Assembly: GCA_017963165.1 (NCBI GenBank)
Contig: JAGCTZ010000043.1
Span: 1 to 29,779, forward strand
DNA length: 29,779 nucleotides
Source: Treponema sp.
Lineage (GTDB): Bacteria; Spirochaetota; Spirochaetia; Treponematales; Treponemataceae
Direction: 5' to 3'
Shown here: piece by piece, positions 6,724-15,095 of the stretch
How the letters are laid out: each line of letters starts with the position of its first letter
How positions within the stretch are numbered: the stretch's first letter is position 1
The notes under the pieces: generated by a model
What the model was told of the DNA's origin: nothing
Databases searched by the model: none
What the model saw: only the letters and a program-made list of their open reading frames with translations
Made by a program: the position numbers and the translations under genes

Positions 6724-8007
6724 ATGAAAAAACAAATGAAAATAAAAACCGGAATAATTCTTCTTGCTATTCTCTCCACTTTCTTGATTTCCTGCGGCTA
6801 CGAGCCTGTTTTTTATGGAATCATGCACGACGTACTTCCAGAGGAAGCTACAGTCAGTGGAAATATATCTGCCATCGCCCGTTGTACAATTGATTCTGGA
6901 AACGGCGCCGAGGAATATCTTTTCCTTTCTGGAGGCGGAACCCTTAAATATAAAAACAATGATTCAGCAAAGCACGGAGAATGGAAAACATACAATAATC
7001 TTCCTTTTGAAAAACACCGTTATAATTATTTCCCTACAAGCTCAACTCCAGAAGGTCATATCGGTCAGCAGATTTTCAGAGTTCTTGCAGACCAGAACAA
7101 TATTTATCTTTTAACTGCGAGCTACAGAACTGATACAGATTATGGTATTGTATTGCCGGCAAAATTCTATCTGTGGACATGTCCTCTTGATAATTTCTTT
7201 AATTCAAAAAAATCAGACTGGAAAAATATTACAGACGGAAAAGAAGATACTTATTATCCAACTAAGTACAATAGTTCAGAAGGCATATTCGAAACTTATT
7301 TTACTTTCTTTATGACAAATTCTCCAAAAAAAGAGCATAGACATGTATTCCTTTCCACATCTACTTCTAACAAATCTACAGTAAAATATTATAAATTAAA
7401 CGGTACTGATATAGACGAAATTGATTCTAACACTTTTACTGGTAATTATATTCCTACAAATGAAAACAATACAAAGGTAAATTCTGCATTCTACTTAGGA
7501 AACACACTTTATTATTCAGATTCGCTTGCTGTTACAACGAATGAAACCTTTGATACAGCCGCAACTATAGCGTGTCTTGGAGGAATGACAAAAAATTATT
7601 ATCTGAATTCTCATTTGTTTACATATGACGGCACAAATCTGACAGAAGCTGTTGATGTTGGTTCACCTATTGCTTCTCTTACAATGACAAAAGATTCTGT
7701 GCTCATTGGAAAAGGCAGCTACTATTCAACTTATACTTCAAACGGAGGAATTTCCAGAGTTCTTCTTGATGCTGATGGAAAGCCGGAAAACACAACTGCT
7801 GAATTTACAAATAATGCAAAATATCAGTTTACTTCTTCTTATATTTTAATGTCGTTGCTTTGTGCCGATCCTTCTAAAACAGAAGAAGAATCAAGCCTTT
7901 ATGCAACAATTACATTCAGAGGAACAGGAACTTCTTCTACTGCATCCTTCAGCAATATAGGTCTTTGGTCTTACTATCCATCCAGAGGAAACTGGAACAG
8001 AGAATAG
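6724..8007 (+). CDS. Hypothetical lipoprotein
   Basis: This 427-residue protein has a spirochete-type lipoprotein signal: a basic MKKQMKIK start, a hydrophobic core and the lipobox LISC with the lipidated Cys at 24. The mature part has many repeated short Tyr/Trp/Gly-containing beta segments (for example EEYLFLSGGGTLKYKN and YLWTCPLDNFF). It might form a beta-propeller-like fold, but no family is recognised. The start ATG has AAAGG seven bases upstream. It follows the barrel protein by 21 bp and is followed by rarA in the same frame after a single stop, so the three genes are probably cotranscribed. It is most likely anchored in the periplasm or at the outer membrane. Confidence 0.82.
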   Translation: MKKQMKIKTGIILLAILSTFLISCGYEPVFYGIMHDVLPEEATVSGNISAIARCTIDSGNGAEEYLFLSGGGTLKYKNNDSAKHGEWKTYNNLPFEKHRYNYFPTSSTPEGHIGQQIFRVLADQNNIYLLTASYRTDTDYGIVLPAKFYLWTCPLDNFFNSKKSDWKNITDGKEDTYYPTKYNSSEGIFETYFTFFMTNSPKKEHRHVFLSTSTSNKSTVKYYKLNGTDIDEIDSNTFTGNYIPTNENNTKVNSAFYLGNTLYYSDSLAVTTNETFDTAATIACLGGMTKNYYLNSHLFTYDGTNLTEAVDVGSPIASLTMTKDSVLIGKGSYYSTYTSNGGISRVLLDADGKPENTTAEFTNNAKYQFTSSYILMSLLCADPSKTEEESSLYATITFRGTGTSSTASFSNIGLWSYYPSRGNWNRE

Positions 8008-8040
8008 AAATTATCTGATAAAGGGAGCCACACGCCGCAA

Positions 8041-10629
8041 TTGGAAAGTTTATTTGAACAGGTAAAAAACGAAACAGAACCTCTTGCTGCCAGAATGAGG
8101 CCCCGAAACCTTGATGAATATATCGGGCAGGATCATATTGTTGGAAAAGGACGTCTGCTCCGACGTGCAATTGCTGCAGACCAGCTTACTTCTGTAATTT
8201 TTTATGGACCTCCCGGAAGCGGAAAAACAACTCTTGCCCGTGTTATTGCAAATCATACACGCTCGAACTTTCTTACACTTAATGCAGTTCTGACTGGTGT
8301 TCAGGATATACGTAATTCCATTAAACAGGCCGAAGATTATTACAAGCTTTACGGAAAACGCACAATTCTTTTTGTTGATGAAGTTCACCGCTGGAACAAA
8401 AGCCAACAGGATGCACTTTTACCATGGGTTGAAAACGGAACAATCATTCTTATTGGTGCAACTACAGAAAATCCTTTTTTTGAAGTAAATAAGGCTCTTG
8501 TTTCACGCTCACGTGTATTCCAGCTTAAGCCGCTTACTTTTGATGATCTTTTAAAAGCCGCAACAATGGCAATTAAAGATACAGAACGCGGCTACGGCCA
8601 TTGGGAAATTGAATTTGAAGAAGGCGCCCTTGAGCATCTTATTGAAACTGCAAACGGAGATGCGCGTTCCCTTTTAAATGCGCTGGAGCTTGCAATTGAA
8701 ACAACTCCTGAACAATGGAAGCCTCATGCACAACCACCAGTTCCTGCTTACGGCACAAAGATTTTTATAAGCAAACAGGCAGCCGAAGAATCTATTCAAA
8801 AAAAGGTTGTTCTTTATGATAGAGACGGCGATTACCATTACGATATAATTTCGGCCTTTATAAAATCACTTCGTGGCCGCGACCCCGATGCCGCCTGTTA
8901 TTGGCTTGCAAGAATGGTTGCCGCCGGCGAAGATTCTCATTTTATTTTCAGACGAATGCTTATTTCTGCCTGCGAAGATACGGGCCTTGCAGATCCAAAT
9001 GCAATTTCTGTTGTAAATGCCTGTGCCGAAGCTTTTGATAGAGTCGGAATGCCAGAAGGCCGTTACTTTCTGGCACATGCGGCCCTTTACCTTGCTACTG
9101 CACCAAAATCAAACAGTTCTATGGCTTTCTTTGATGCACTTGCTTCTGTAGAAAAAGAAGATGCCGAAGTTCCTAATCATTTAAGAGATAACAGCCGTGA
9201 TGCAGAAGGCTTTGGGCATGGCGCCGGCTATTTGTATCCGCATGCTTACCGCGACCATTGGGTTGCACAACAATACCTGCCGGATACTCTTATGGGTCGC
9301 GTTTTTTATACGCCAAGCACACAGGGCTACGAAGCAACAATCCGCGAAGGTGTTTTGTCACGCCGCGAAATACAAATTGCACAGATTCTGGAAAAATCTC
9401 AAACCTCCGAAGAATATACTTCTGATGAGCTTGCAACTTCTCCAGAGCTTACAGGTTCCATAAATATTTATAAGAAACAGGAGCCTAAAGAAAAATCAGA
9501 ATTCGGAGTATCCCCTATTAGTGAATGGTGGCTGAACGAACACTTTAAAAACGGTGAAACAAAGAAGGAAGAAAATCTTACCTTTAGTCCAAAAAATGCG
9601 GCAAACGAGCTTGTGTTTGACAGAGCAGAACGTTTCTGGCGCCAGAGATTAGATTCAAACAGAGCCGATATTCTTCTGGGAATCCGCGACACTATGATTT
9701 CTATGGCGCAGCTTATGCGTCATCACCGAAGCCTTGTATGGAATGCAGATTCCGGGCTTCTTTTATGGGATATTGCGCGTAAAACTCCAGAAGGTGTTAC
9801 CTGCGGTGTTTGTAAAACAGAAAAAGGAAAACAGATTCTTGAACAATATGGTCGTACACTTGGCGACCTTGATAAACCGATTCTGCAGGCACGCGGCGAA
9901 TCCTTATCTACAGACTTTTTGACTCAAAAAGATTTTTATAATGTGCTTGTAAACTTTCAGTATAAGGGAGCAATTTTTGACAGACTTTTCTTTACAGATC
10001 CGTTTGCAAGCGAACCTTCTATTATTGCTCTTGCAGAAGCTGTACGTGCTGTCCTTACTCCACAGAAATATGACGAAACCGAAAGCGAAAATGAAAATCC
10101 TGACATAACAGAAGCAAATGAAAATTCGACCCATAAACAAGATGAAAATTTTACTTATGAGTCTCCGCTGGCTCCCGGCTTTAAGCTTGTAATTTCGCAA
10201 AAGATTCCGTGCAAGGGTCAGCATATAAGCGAGCTTGTAAGAAAGCAGATTTTAACTCCAGAAAGCCTTGAGCCTTTTGCCGCAATCCTTAATAAAATGG
10301 AAGAAGCAGAACAGGAATTTTTTGGTGACAGAGATAATCCGCTTTTTTCATGGGATGGACTTTTTATTGCAAACATGTTCCGCAAAAAAGGCTTTGCCGT
10401 TAAAATTGCAACGCAGGAGCTTAAGGAAAAACGACGCATCACCCCTGCCGAAATTGAAAAATGGTTTACCCCAGACACATCTGCCTATGGTGCAAAAATG
10501 TGCAGTGCTGTTGGAAGCGCAGACCTTCAGAAAATTGTAAATCTTCTTATTGCGGCCTGCGACAAAACAATCTTTGACTGGAAGAGCGAAATAAGCTTCT
10601 TTATTATTGAAGATAGTACAAACAATTAG
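8041..10629 (+). CDS. rarA: RarA/MgsA AAA+ ATPase with a large C-terminal extension
   Basis: This is an 862-residue protein. Residues 1-430 are a full RarA (replication-associated recombination ATPase, clamp-loader related): Walker A GPPGSGKTT at 56-64, Walker B ILFVDEVHR at 109-117, sensor 1 GATTENP at 139-145, arginine finger SRSR at 155-158, and the tetramerisation segment with GMPEGRYFLAHAALYLATAP. RarA alone is about 430-450 residues, so the remaining 430 form a second module containing FWRQRLDSNRADILLGIRD and LLWDIARKTPEGVTCGVCKT. RarA fused to an uncharacterised domain is known from cyanobacteria and other groups. The start is a TTG, because the preceding lipoprotein stop is in the same frame and no ATG or GTG lies between. 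The ribosome site AAGGGAG is 13 bp upstream. Confidence 0.94.
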   Translation: MESLFEQVKNETEPLAARMRPRNLDEYIGQDHIVGKGRLLRRAIAADQLTSVIFYGPPGSGKTTLARVIANHTRSNFLTLNAVLTGVQDIRNSIKQAEDYYKLYGKRTILFVDEVHRWNKSQQDALLPWVENGTIILIGATTENPFFEVNKALVSRSRVFQLKPLTFDDLLKAATMAIKDTERGYGHWEIEFEEGALEHLIETANGDARSLLNALELAIETTPEQWKPHAQPPVPAYGTKIFISKQAAEESIQKKVVLYDRDGDYHYDIISAFIKSLRGRDPDAACYWLARMVAAGEDSHFIFRRMLISACEDTGLADPNAISVVNACAEAFDRVGMPEGRYFLAHAALYLATAPKSNSSMAFFDALASVEKEDAEVPNHLRDNSRDAEGFGHGAGYLYPHAYRDHWVAQQYLPDTLMGRVFYTPSTQGYEATIREGVLSRREIQIAQILEKSQTSEEYTSDELATSPELTGSINIYKKQEPKEKSEFGVSPISEWWLNEHFKNGETKKEENLTFSPKNAANELVFDRAERFWRQRLDSNRADILLGIRDTMISMAQLMRHHRSLVWNADSGLLLWDIARKTPEGVTCGVCKTEKGKQILEQYGRTLGDLDKPILQARGESLSTDFLTQKDFYNVLVNFQYKGAIFDRLFFTDPFASEPSIIALAEAVRAVLTPQKYDETESENENPDITEANENSTHKQDENFTYESPLAPGFKLVISQKIPCKGQHISELVRKQILTPESLEPFAAILNKMEEAEQEFFGDRDNPLFSWDGLFIANMFRKKGFAVKIATQELKEKRRITPAEIEKWFTPDTSAYGAKMCSAVGSADLQKIVNLLIAACDKTIFDWKSEISFFIIEDSTNN

Positions 10630-10640
10630 GGCCCTTCGAC
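10629..10640. repeat. Fragment of the CCTTCGACAGGCTCAGGG-type repeat
   Basis: GGGCCCTTCGAC follows directly on the rarA stop, between two convergent genes only 23 bp apart. The rest of the repeat is missing or diverged (GGGTCTTC), so this is a weak call. Confidence 0.4.
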
Positions 10641-10652
10641 GGGTCTTCTTTT

Positions 10653-12371
10653 CTAATTTCTAATTGCGTCTATATTTGCCTTACCGCCAGGTACAAATGG
10701 AAGAACATTTTCTTCTGAATCTACACTAACCTTTACAAGACATGGCTTGTTACTGCGGTTTGCATCAAAGGCTTTTTTATACCATTCAGAATCTGTATCT
10801 GCATCTACTGCTTCTATTCCAAAACCACGTGCAATTGTAACAAAGTCCGGGTTGCTTGAAAAAACAGAAGCGCTGTAATTTTTGTCAAACAGATATTTCT
10901 GCTGCTGGTAAACCATACCAAGAGTTCCGTTTACAAAAACAATAACTGTTACGGGCAGATTTAATTCTGCAAGTGTTGCAAGCTCCTGAATATTCATCAT
11001 AATTGAACCGTCGCCGCTTATACATACAGTACGTTTTTGTGGAAAAGCAAGAGAAGCACCAATTGCAGAAGGAAGACCAAAGCCCATAGTTCCAAGAGAA
11101 CCGGAAGTCAGGAAAGAACGAGGACGTTCAACAGGATAATACTGCGCTGCCCACATCTGATGCTGACCAACATCTGTCGTAATAATAAGATCATCAGAAT
11201 TCAAGCCCGAATAAGCAGCATATTCCGGGATTTTAGAAATAAGTTCGCGAGGATTAGCAAGCTTTTCGCCTTTTGGACGGCCGCATTCAACAGAAAGATT
11301 TTCTTCCTTGAGCTTCTGGATTTTCTTGAGCCAGCCGGCATCTGCCTTTATATCTTTTTCTGAAACAAGCTGTGCTATCACTGGGAAAACAGATTCAACA
11401 TCAGCAACAACAGAAACTGCTGACTGCAGGATTTTATCTACTTCGGCTGCATCCACATCTATATGAACAATTTTTGCATCAGGACAGAAGCTTTTTACAA
11501 GACCGGTTGCTCTGTCGTCAAAGCGGATACCAGCTGCAATAATAAGGTCAGAATCGTGAACAGCAACGTTTGCTGCATAGCTTCCGTGCATTCCAATCAT
11601 TCCTATAAAAACAGGATTATCTTCCGGAATACTGCCAAGCCCCATAAGACTTACAGCAACAGGCAGCGGATAGTTATTTGTAAAGTTCTGGATTCCAGCT
11701 GCTGCTTCGCTTGAATTACAACCGCCTCCACAAAGAAGCACAGGTCTTTTAGCTTTAGCAAGCAGTTCTGAAATCTGTCCCATCTTTTCTGCATATTCAT
11801 CAATCGGTGTATGAAAGCGGATATCGTGAACGCGGATTTTAGAAATATCTGGCCATTCTTTGAACTCGCATTCCTTAAGCTGAACATCGCGTGGAACATC
11901 AATAAGAACAGGACCAGGTCGACCATTTAAAGCAATTTCAAAAGCACGAGGAATTGCATCAAGCAGCTCTTCAGGACTCTTTACAAGAATAGAATGCTTT
12001 GTAATCGGGAACGAAAGTCCAAAGGTATCTGCTTCCTGAAAAGCATCTGTACCAATCTGAGTTGTATTTACCTGACCAGTGATTGCAATAATAGGAACTG
12101 AATCTGCGCGAGCATCTGCAATTGCAGTAAGAAGGTTCATAGCACCAGGCCCGCTTGTAGCCATACAAACAGCAACATTGCCTGTAGAACGTGCAATTCC
12201 CTGAGCAATAAAACCCGCAGCCTGTTCCTGGCGCACAAGGACGTGACGGATTTTTGACTTGTTCAATTCATCATACAAAGGCAGAATCATTCCACCAGGA
12301 ATGCCTGCAACAGTCTCAATGCCGTACATCTCGAGCAATTTTACAATAATCTGTGCGCCGGTTTGTTTCAT
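10653..12371 (-). CDS. ilvB: Acetolactate synthase, large (catalytic) subunit
   Basis: This complete 572-residue thiamine-diphosphate enzyme condenses pyruvate to acetolactate for branched-chain amino-acid synthesis. The catalytic Glu is E49 in VRQEQAAGFIAQG. The Mg-ThDP motif starts GDGSIMMNIQELATLAELNL, and MATSGPGAMNLLTAIADA and the TKHS segment match the biosynthetic type. The conserved MVxQWQ active-site motif reads MVYQQQ, so the Trp is Gln, and the NN closing the ThDP motif reads VNG. No regulatory subunit gene (ilvN/ilvH) is adjacent. The ATG at 12371 has AGGAG seven bases upstream. It lies 87 bp downstream of the S41 peptidase gene on the same strand and converges on rarA. Confidence 0.95.
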   Translation of the reverse strand: MKQTGAQIIVKLLEMYGIETVAGIPGGMILPLYDELNKSKIRHVLVRQEQAAGFIAQGIARSTGNVAVCMATSGPGAMNLLTAIADARADSVPIIAITGQVNTTQIGTDAFQEADTFGLSFPITKHSILVKSPEELLDAIPRAFEIALNGRPGPVLIDVPRDVQLKECEFKEWPDISKIRVHDIRFHTPIDEYAEKMGQISELLAKAKRPVLLCGGGCNSSEAAAGIQNFTNNYPLPVAVSLMGLGSIPEDNPVFIGMIGMHGSYAANVAVHDSDLIIAAGIRFDDRATGLVKSFCPDAKIVHIDVDAAEVDKILQSAVSVVADVESVFPVIAQLVSEKDIKADAGWLKKIQKLKEENLSVECGRPKGEKLANPRELISKIPEYAAYSGLNSDDLIITTDVGQHQMWAAQYYPVERPRSFLTSGSLGTMGFGLPSAIGASLAFPQKRTVCISGDGSIMMNIQELATLAELNLPVTVIVFVNGTLGMVYQQQKYLFDKNYSASVFSSNPDFVTIARGFGIEAVDADTDSEWYKKAFDANRSNKPCLVKVSVDSEENVLPFVPGGKANIDAIRN

Positions 12372-12458
12372 TAAAAACTCCTAAAAATATAATAAGAAGA
12401 TATTATCATATTTTCGGGGTGGGGGCAATGTATCAGAAGGATAATGTCTTTTGCTGTA

Positions 12459-14297
12459 TTATTTTTTCAAATACTCCAGTGCATACTCCATGACATAATC
12501 TCTTATATTATCCTGATTTTCTTCCCATGAAAGATCAATGTCATAATTAAATGAGACTGCCATATCATAAGTAAGCGGAACTTTTATATCAAGCGGAATG
12601 GTGCACGCGCGGGTTTCATCTGTGTCTATAAAACGGGTTTTGCCGTCCTGTTCGTAGAGCCAGTTGATAGTGTAGCCAAAATTGCAGATGCTGTTTGTTA
12701 GAATAACGCGGCCTCCCTGGGGCTGGCAGGAACAGTTGCTGCAAGTAAATCCCATAGTCGTTACATTCGGGCATTCACCCATGACTCTTACAAAATAGTC
12801 GCCGGCGCTTACGCAATAAGAGTTAGTTAAAACTAACACGTTGATATCCTTAAACTCGCCGTCTGCCTTTACGTAATCGGTCAACATGAGCTTGTGACGA
12901 CCGTTTATGTCTGAATAGGTTGAATCTGTTGCAAAGGTGCGGTCAGAAAAAAGACTTGCAGTTTCGCTGCCCAGAGCCGGATAACCTCCCATATTATTAC
13001 GGGCATCAATAATCAGATTTTTCATTCCCTGTGATTTAAGATCTTCCAGCTGGCGGCGCAGGCGTTTTTTGAATGAAGGGTATTTTCCTGTAAGATATGA
13101 AAATATATCTCCCCAATAATTATATTCTTCGGAACAACGGAGCATGTAGGCTGTATCGTCATTTATCATTTTGGCATCAAAGTTTTTATCTACGCCGTAG
13201 CGGTTTGGATATACGCCAAAGGAAATAAGAAATTGCATTACATATTCTATTGTATTAAGACCGTCTTCTACACAATCAAGTTCTACTGTGCAAGGCTCGT
13301 CCTCTTCTGTAAGAAAGGTTACTCTGGCTTTTGGCGCGTCATATGTACCATCCATGGCGGCACGGCTTATAAGATATTGGGCAATATCTGTGCTTTCTCC
13401 CATTCCTCGTGTTGCAAGAAAAACCGGGCGGAAAAAATCCTCGTTTTCTTTTACAGGATATTTATCTCCCTGGTAAATACATTCTGTTTCTGCGAGCGCC
13501 TGTTCAATTGGTTTCCCGTTCCATTCAATAATCTGAGTCCCGTTGTGAATGCCTGCCTGGTACGCCGGTAAAGTACTCTCGCTAAGAATTGCCACTACCC
13601 GCCCATCATCAATACGTAACATGGAAAAGCCGTAATCGTTTCCACCAAGAAGTATAAGTCCACGCTCCCAGGCATCCCTGTCCCCTTCCGGCCAGGTGCC
13701 AACATGTCCATCATAAAAATAATAACCAAAGGCTGTTATGGCAGCATAAAAAAGACCCGCGTCATTTTTGCGTTCTGCTTCTTCTACAGCAGGCATAATT
13801 TTTTTGGCAATTGCCTGAATGTCGGTCTTTTTCCAATCCTTGAGCGAATAGTATTTTTCCAGATCTTTTGTAAGGGAAATAAAGGACTGAGTGTAGGACT
13901 GTCGTGTATAATTTCTGAGTCCTGAATCAAAGGGCATTGGATAAATAATTGTATACAGAAAAGCTGCTGCCGCCCCAATTGGCAGAAGGATTGAAAAAAC
14001 TTTAGTAGGAATTTTCCATAAATCAAACAAAGGGAAAAATGCCGTGACAAGCGCCGCAAGATAAAAAGCTCCGTACGTGTGACGTGTATACCAGCTGCTT
14101 CCTGCAAACCTGCAGCAGGCAAAATGAATTATGCATATCGTAAGGGGACCTAAACAAAGCAGGCGCCAGAAAATTTTACCGCGGCGCGTTTTAGCAAGAG
14201 GCTTTCGGACAAAACAAAGAGTCACTGCAAAGATTAGGACAAGCGCGGCCATTAAAATTGTTATCGGGTTCTGCGAAAATAAGCGGAGATATATCAT
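12459..14297 (-). CDS. Membrane-anchored S41-family (C-terminal-processing-like) peptidase
   Basis: This is a 612-residue protein. Four membrane segments lie in the first 120 residues (about 11-30, 43-62, 74-93 and 99-119). A PDZ-like stretch (about 220-270, STLPAYQAGIHNGTQIIEWN) and an S41 core follow. DGHVG at 196-200 resembles the histidine segment of S41 enzymes, DARNNMGG at 431-438 is the oxyanion-type loop, and the candidate nucleophile is Ser497 in TNSYCVSAGD. The C-terminal region is Cys-rich (CSNCSC at 519-524). It probably cleaves proteins outside the cytoplasmic membrane; the substrate is unknown. The ATG at 14297 has no ribosome site, and a possible promoter ends six bases before it. 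The neighbouring array 2 lies upstream. Confidence 0.85.
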   Translation of the reverse strand: MIYLRLFSQNPITILMAALVLIFAVTLCFVRKPLAKTRRGKIFWRLLCLGPLTICIIHFACCRFAGSSWYTRHTYGAFYLAALVTAFFPLFDLWKIPTKVFSILLPIGAAAAFLYTIIYPMPFDSGLRNYTRQSYTQSFISLTKDLEKYYSLKDWKKTDIQAIAKKIMPAVEEAERKNDAGLFYAAITAFGYYFYDGHVGTWPEGDRDAWERGLILLGGNDYGFSMLRIDDGRVVAILSESTLPAYQAGIHNGTQIIEWNGKPIEQALAETECIYQGDKYPVKENEDFFRPVFLATRGMGESTDIAQYLISRAAMDGTYDAPKARVTFLTEEDEPCTVELDCVEDGLNTIEYVMQFLISFGVYPNRYGVDKNFDAKMINDDTAYMLRCSEEYNYWGDIFSYLTGKYPSFKKRLRRQLEDLKSQGMKNLIIDARNNMGGYPALGSETASLFSDRTFATDSTYSDINGRHKLMLTDYVKADGEFKDINVLVLTNSYCVSAGDYFVRVMGECPNVTTMGFTCSNCSCQPQGGRVILTNSICNFGYTINWLYEQDGKTRFIDTDETRACTIPLDIKVPLTYDMAVSFNYDIDLSWEENQDNIRDYVMEYALEYLKK

Positions 14298-14303
14298 ATT
14301 TTA

Positions 14304-14332
14304 AGTATGTACCCATATGTTTGTAATTGCAA
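14304..14332 (-). promoter_or_regulatory. Possible promoter of the S41 peptidase gene, leaderless arrangement
   Basis: On the minus strand TTGCAA (14332-14327), a 17-bp spacer and CATACT (14309-14304) end six bases before the ATG. Each box matches consensus in four of six bases, so the call is tentative. The spacing equals that of the clearer leaderless genes in the window. Confidence 0.4.
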
Positions 14333-14462
14333 GACGTATAATTCATGCAGGGGTTCTGCATTAAAAATATAAAAAGAAAATTTTATCCGCGCTTTTGACC
14401 TCCGTTTTGTGACTGGGTACCACCATAAATGTTTTTTATTATAATGCGGAAGCCCTGGTTAC

Positions 14463-14502
14463 AACATTGACAGAAGCACTATTTCGTCAATAAAAGCATT
14501 TA
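14463..14502 (+). repeat. 40-bp direct repeat, left copy (degenerate rqcH promoter)
   Basis: It matches 15055-15094 in 37 of 40 positions. It keeps TTGACA (14467-14472), but the -10 reads TAAAAG instead of TAAAAT, and no start codon follows at the equivalent place. The two copies bracket array 2 at a distance of 592 bp. The DNA between 14333 and 14462 holds nothing I can assign. Confidence 0.85.
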
Positions 14503-14561
14503 GAATATATCTGCTACAAAGACAGGAGGAAGGCCCGTGAATTAGGATTCAAGTATAAAAA

Positions 14562-15011
14562 CGCGTGTATTTAAACCTTACCTTTTTAGAGTAGACACGC
14601 GGTTTACGCAACAAACATGATTTCGCGTGTAAAAGCTTCAGAAAAGAAGAGGACTGTACACGCGAAACAACCCTAGTCTCCAATTTCGCGTGTATTTCAA
14701 AACATAAGTACCATAAGGATTACACGCAATTATTGCAGCAAACTTGTTTTCGCGTGTAAACGGAAAACTCCCGGTAGAGCAAAGACACGCGACAAGAAAG
14801 CTGCACCTCAAATCGCGTGTACTGAAACTGGGGAGAAGTTCTAAATTACACGCGAACTGCAAGGGTGAAGAAATTTTGCGTGTAAACAAAAAGCTCCCGA
14901 TATGGTAAAAACACGCGACAAGAAATCTGCAATTCAAATCGCGTGTACAAAACTAAAAATAACTTCTTCCAAATACACGCGAATTGCACAAAACAATATG
15001 CTTCGCGTGTA
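14562..15011. repeat. Array of 15 alternating inverted motifs, 63-64 bp period (array 2)
   Basis: The motif (T)CGCGTGTA occurs with core starts at 14562, 14624, 14687, 14751, 14814, 14877, 14940 and 15004. Its reverse complement TACACGCG(A) has core starts at 14595, 14658, 14722, 14785, 14848, 14911 and 14975. Orientation alternates strictly. Reverse-to-forward distance is 29 bp in all seven cases; forward-to-reverse is 33-35. The sequences between motifs vary, but alternate units resemble each other (second-order period 126-127 bp). The array fills most of the 798-bp gap between the divergent peptidase and rqcH genes; no gene is supported in it. Confidence 0.93.
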
Positions 15012-15058
15012 AACTATAAAAACATTATTGAACAACAATGCTCTTCCTGTTTTTAACA

Positions 15059-15088
15059 TTGACAGAACCACTATTTCATCAATAAAAT
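15059..15088 (+). promoter_or_regulatory. Promoter of rqcH, leaderless; part of the right 40-bp direct repeat (15055-15094)
   Basis: TTGACA (15059-15064), an 18-bp spacer and TAAAAT (15083-15088) lie seven bases before the ATG at 15096. No ribosome site is present. The whole promoter is inside the right copy of the 40-bp direct repeat whose left copy is at 14463-14502. Confidence 0.78.
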
Positions 15089-15095
15089 CATTTAT

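Noticed and set aside
14440..14445. TATAAT upstream of the left direct repeat
   Set aside because: No -35 at 16-18 bp and no downstream gene; AT-rich DNA gives such matches by chance.
14531..14548. GGAGG followed by GTG AAT TAG after the left direct repeat
   Set aside because: The frame closes after two codons. It could be a relic of a gene start but cannot be supported.
14638..14937. A 99-residue open frame on the minus strand inside array 2
   Set aside because: It is a by-product of the array: 63 bp equals 21 codons, so the frame repeats and stays open. The translation is a repetitive Phe/Ser/Cys-rich string with no ribosome site.
14562..15011. CRISPR array
   Set aside because: The conserved part is only about 9 bp per arm and alternates in orientation; there is no 23-40 bp direct repeat and no cas gene in the window.
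14562..15011. Integron attC sites
   Set aside because: No GTT-containing core sites, no cassettes between units and no integrase; the units are too short and too regular.
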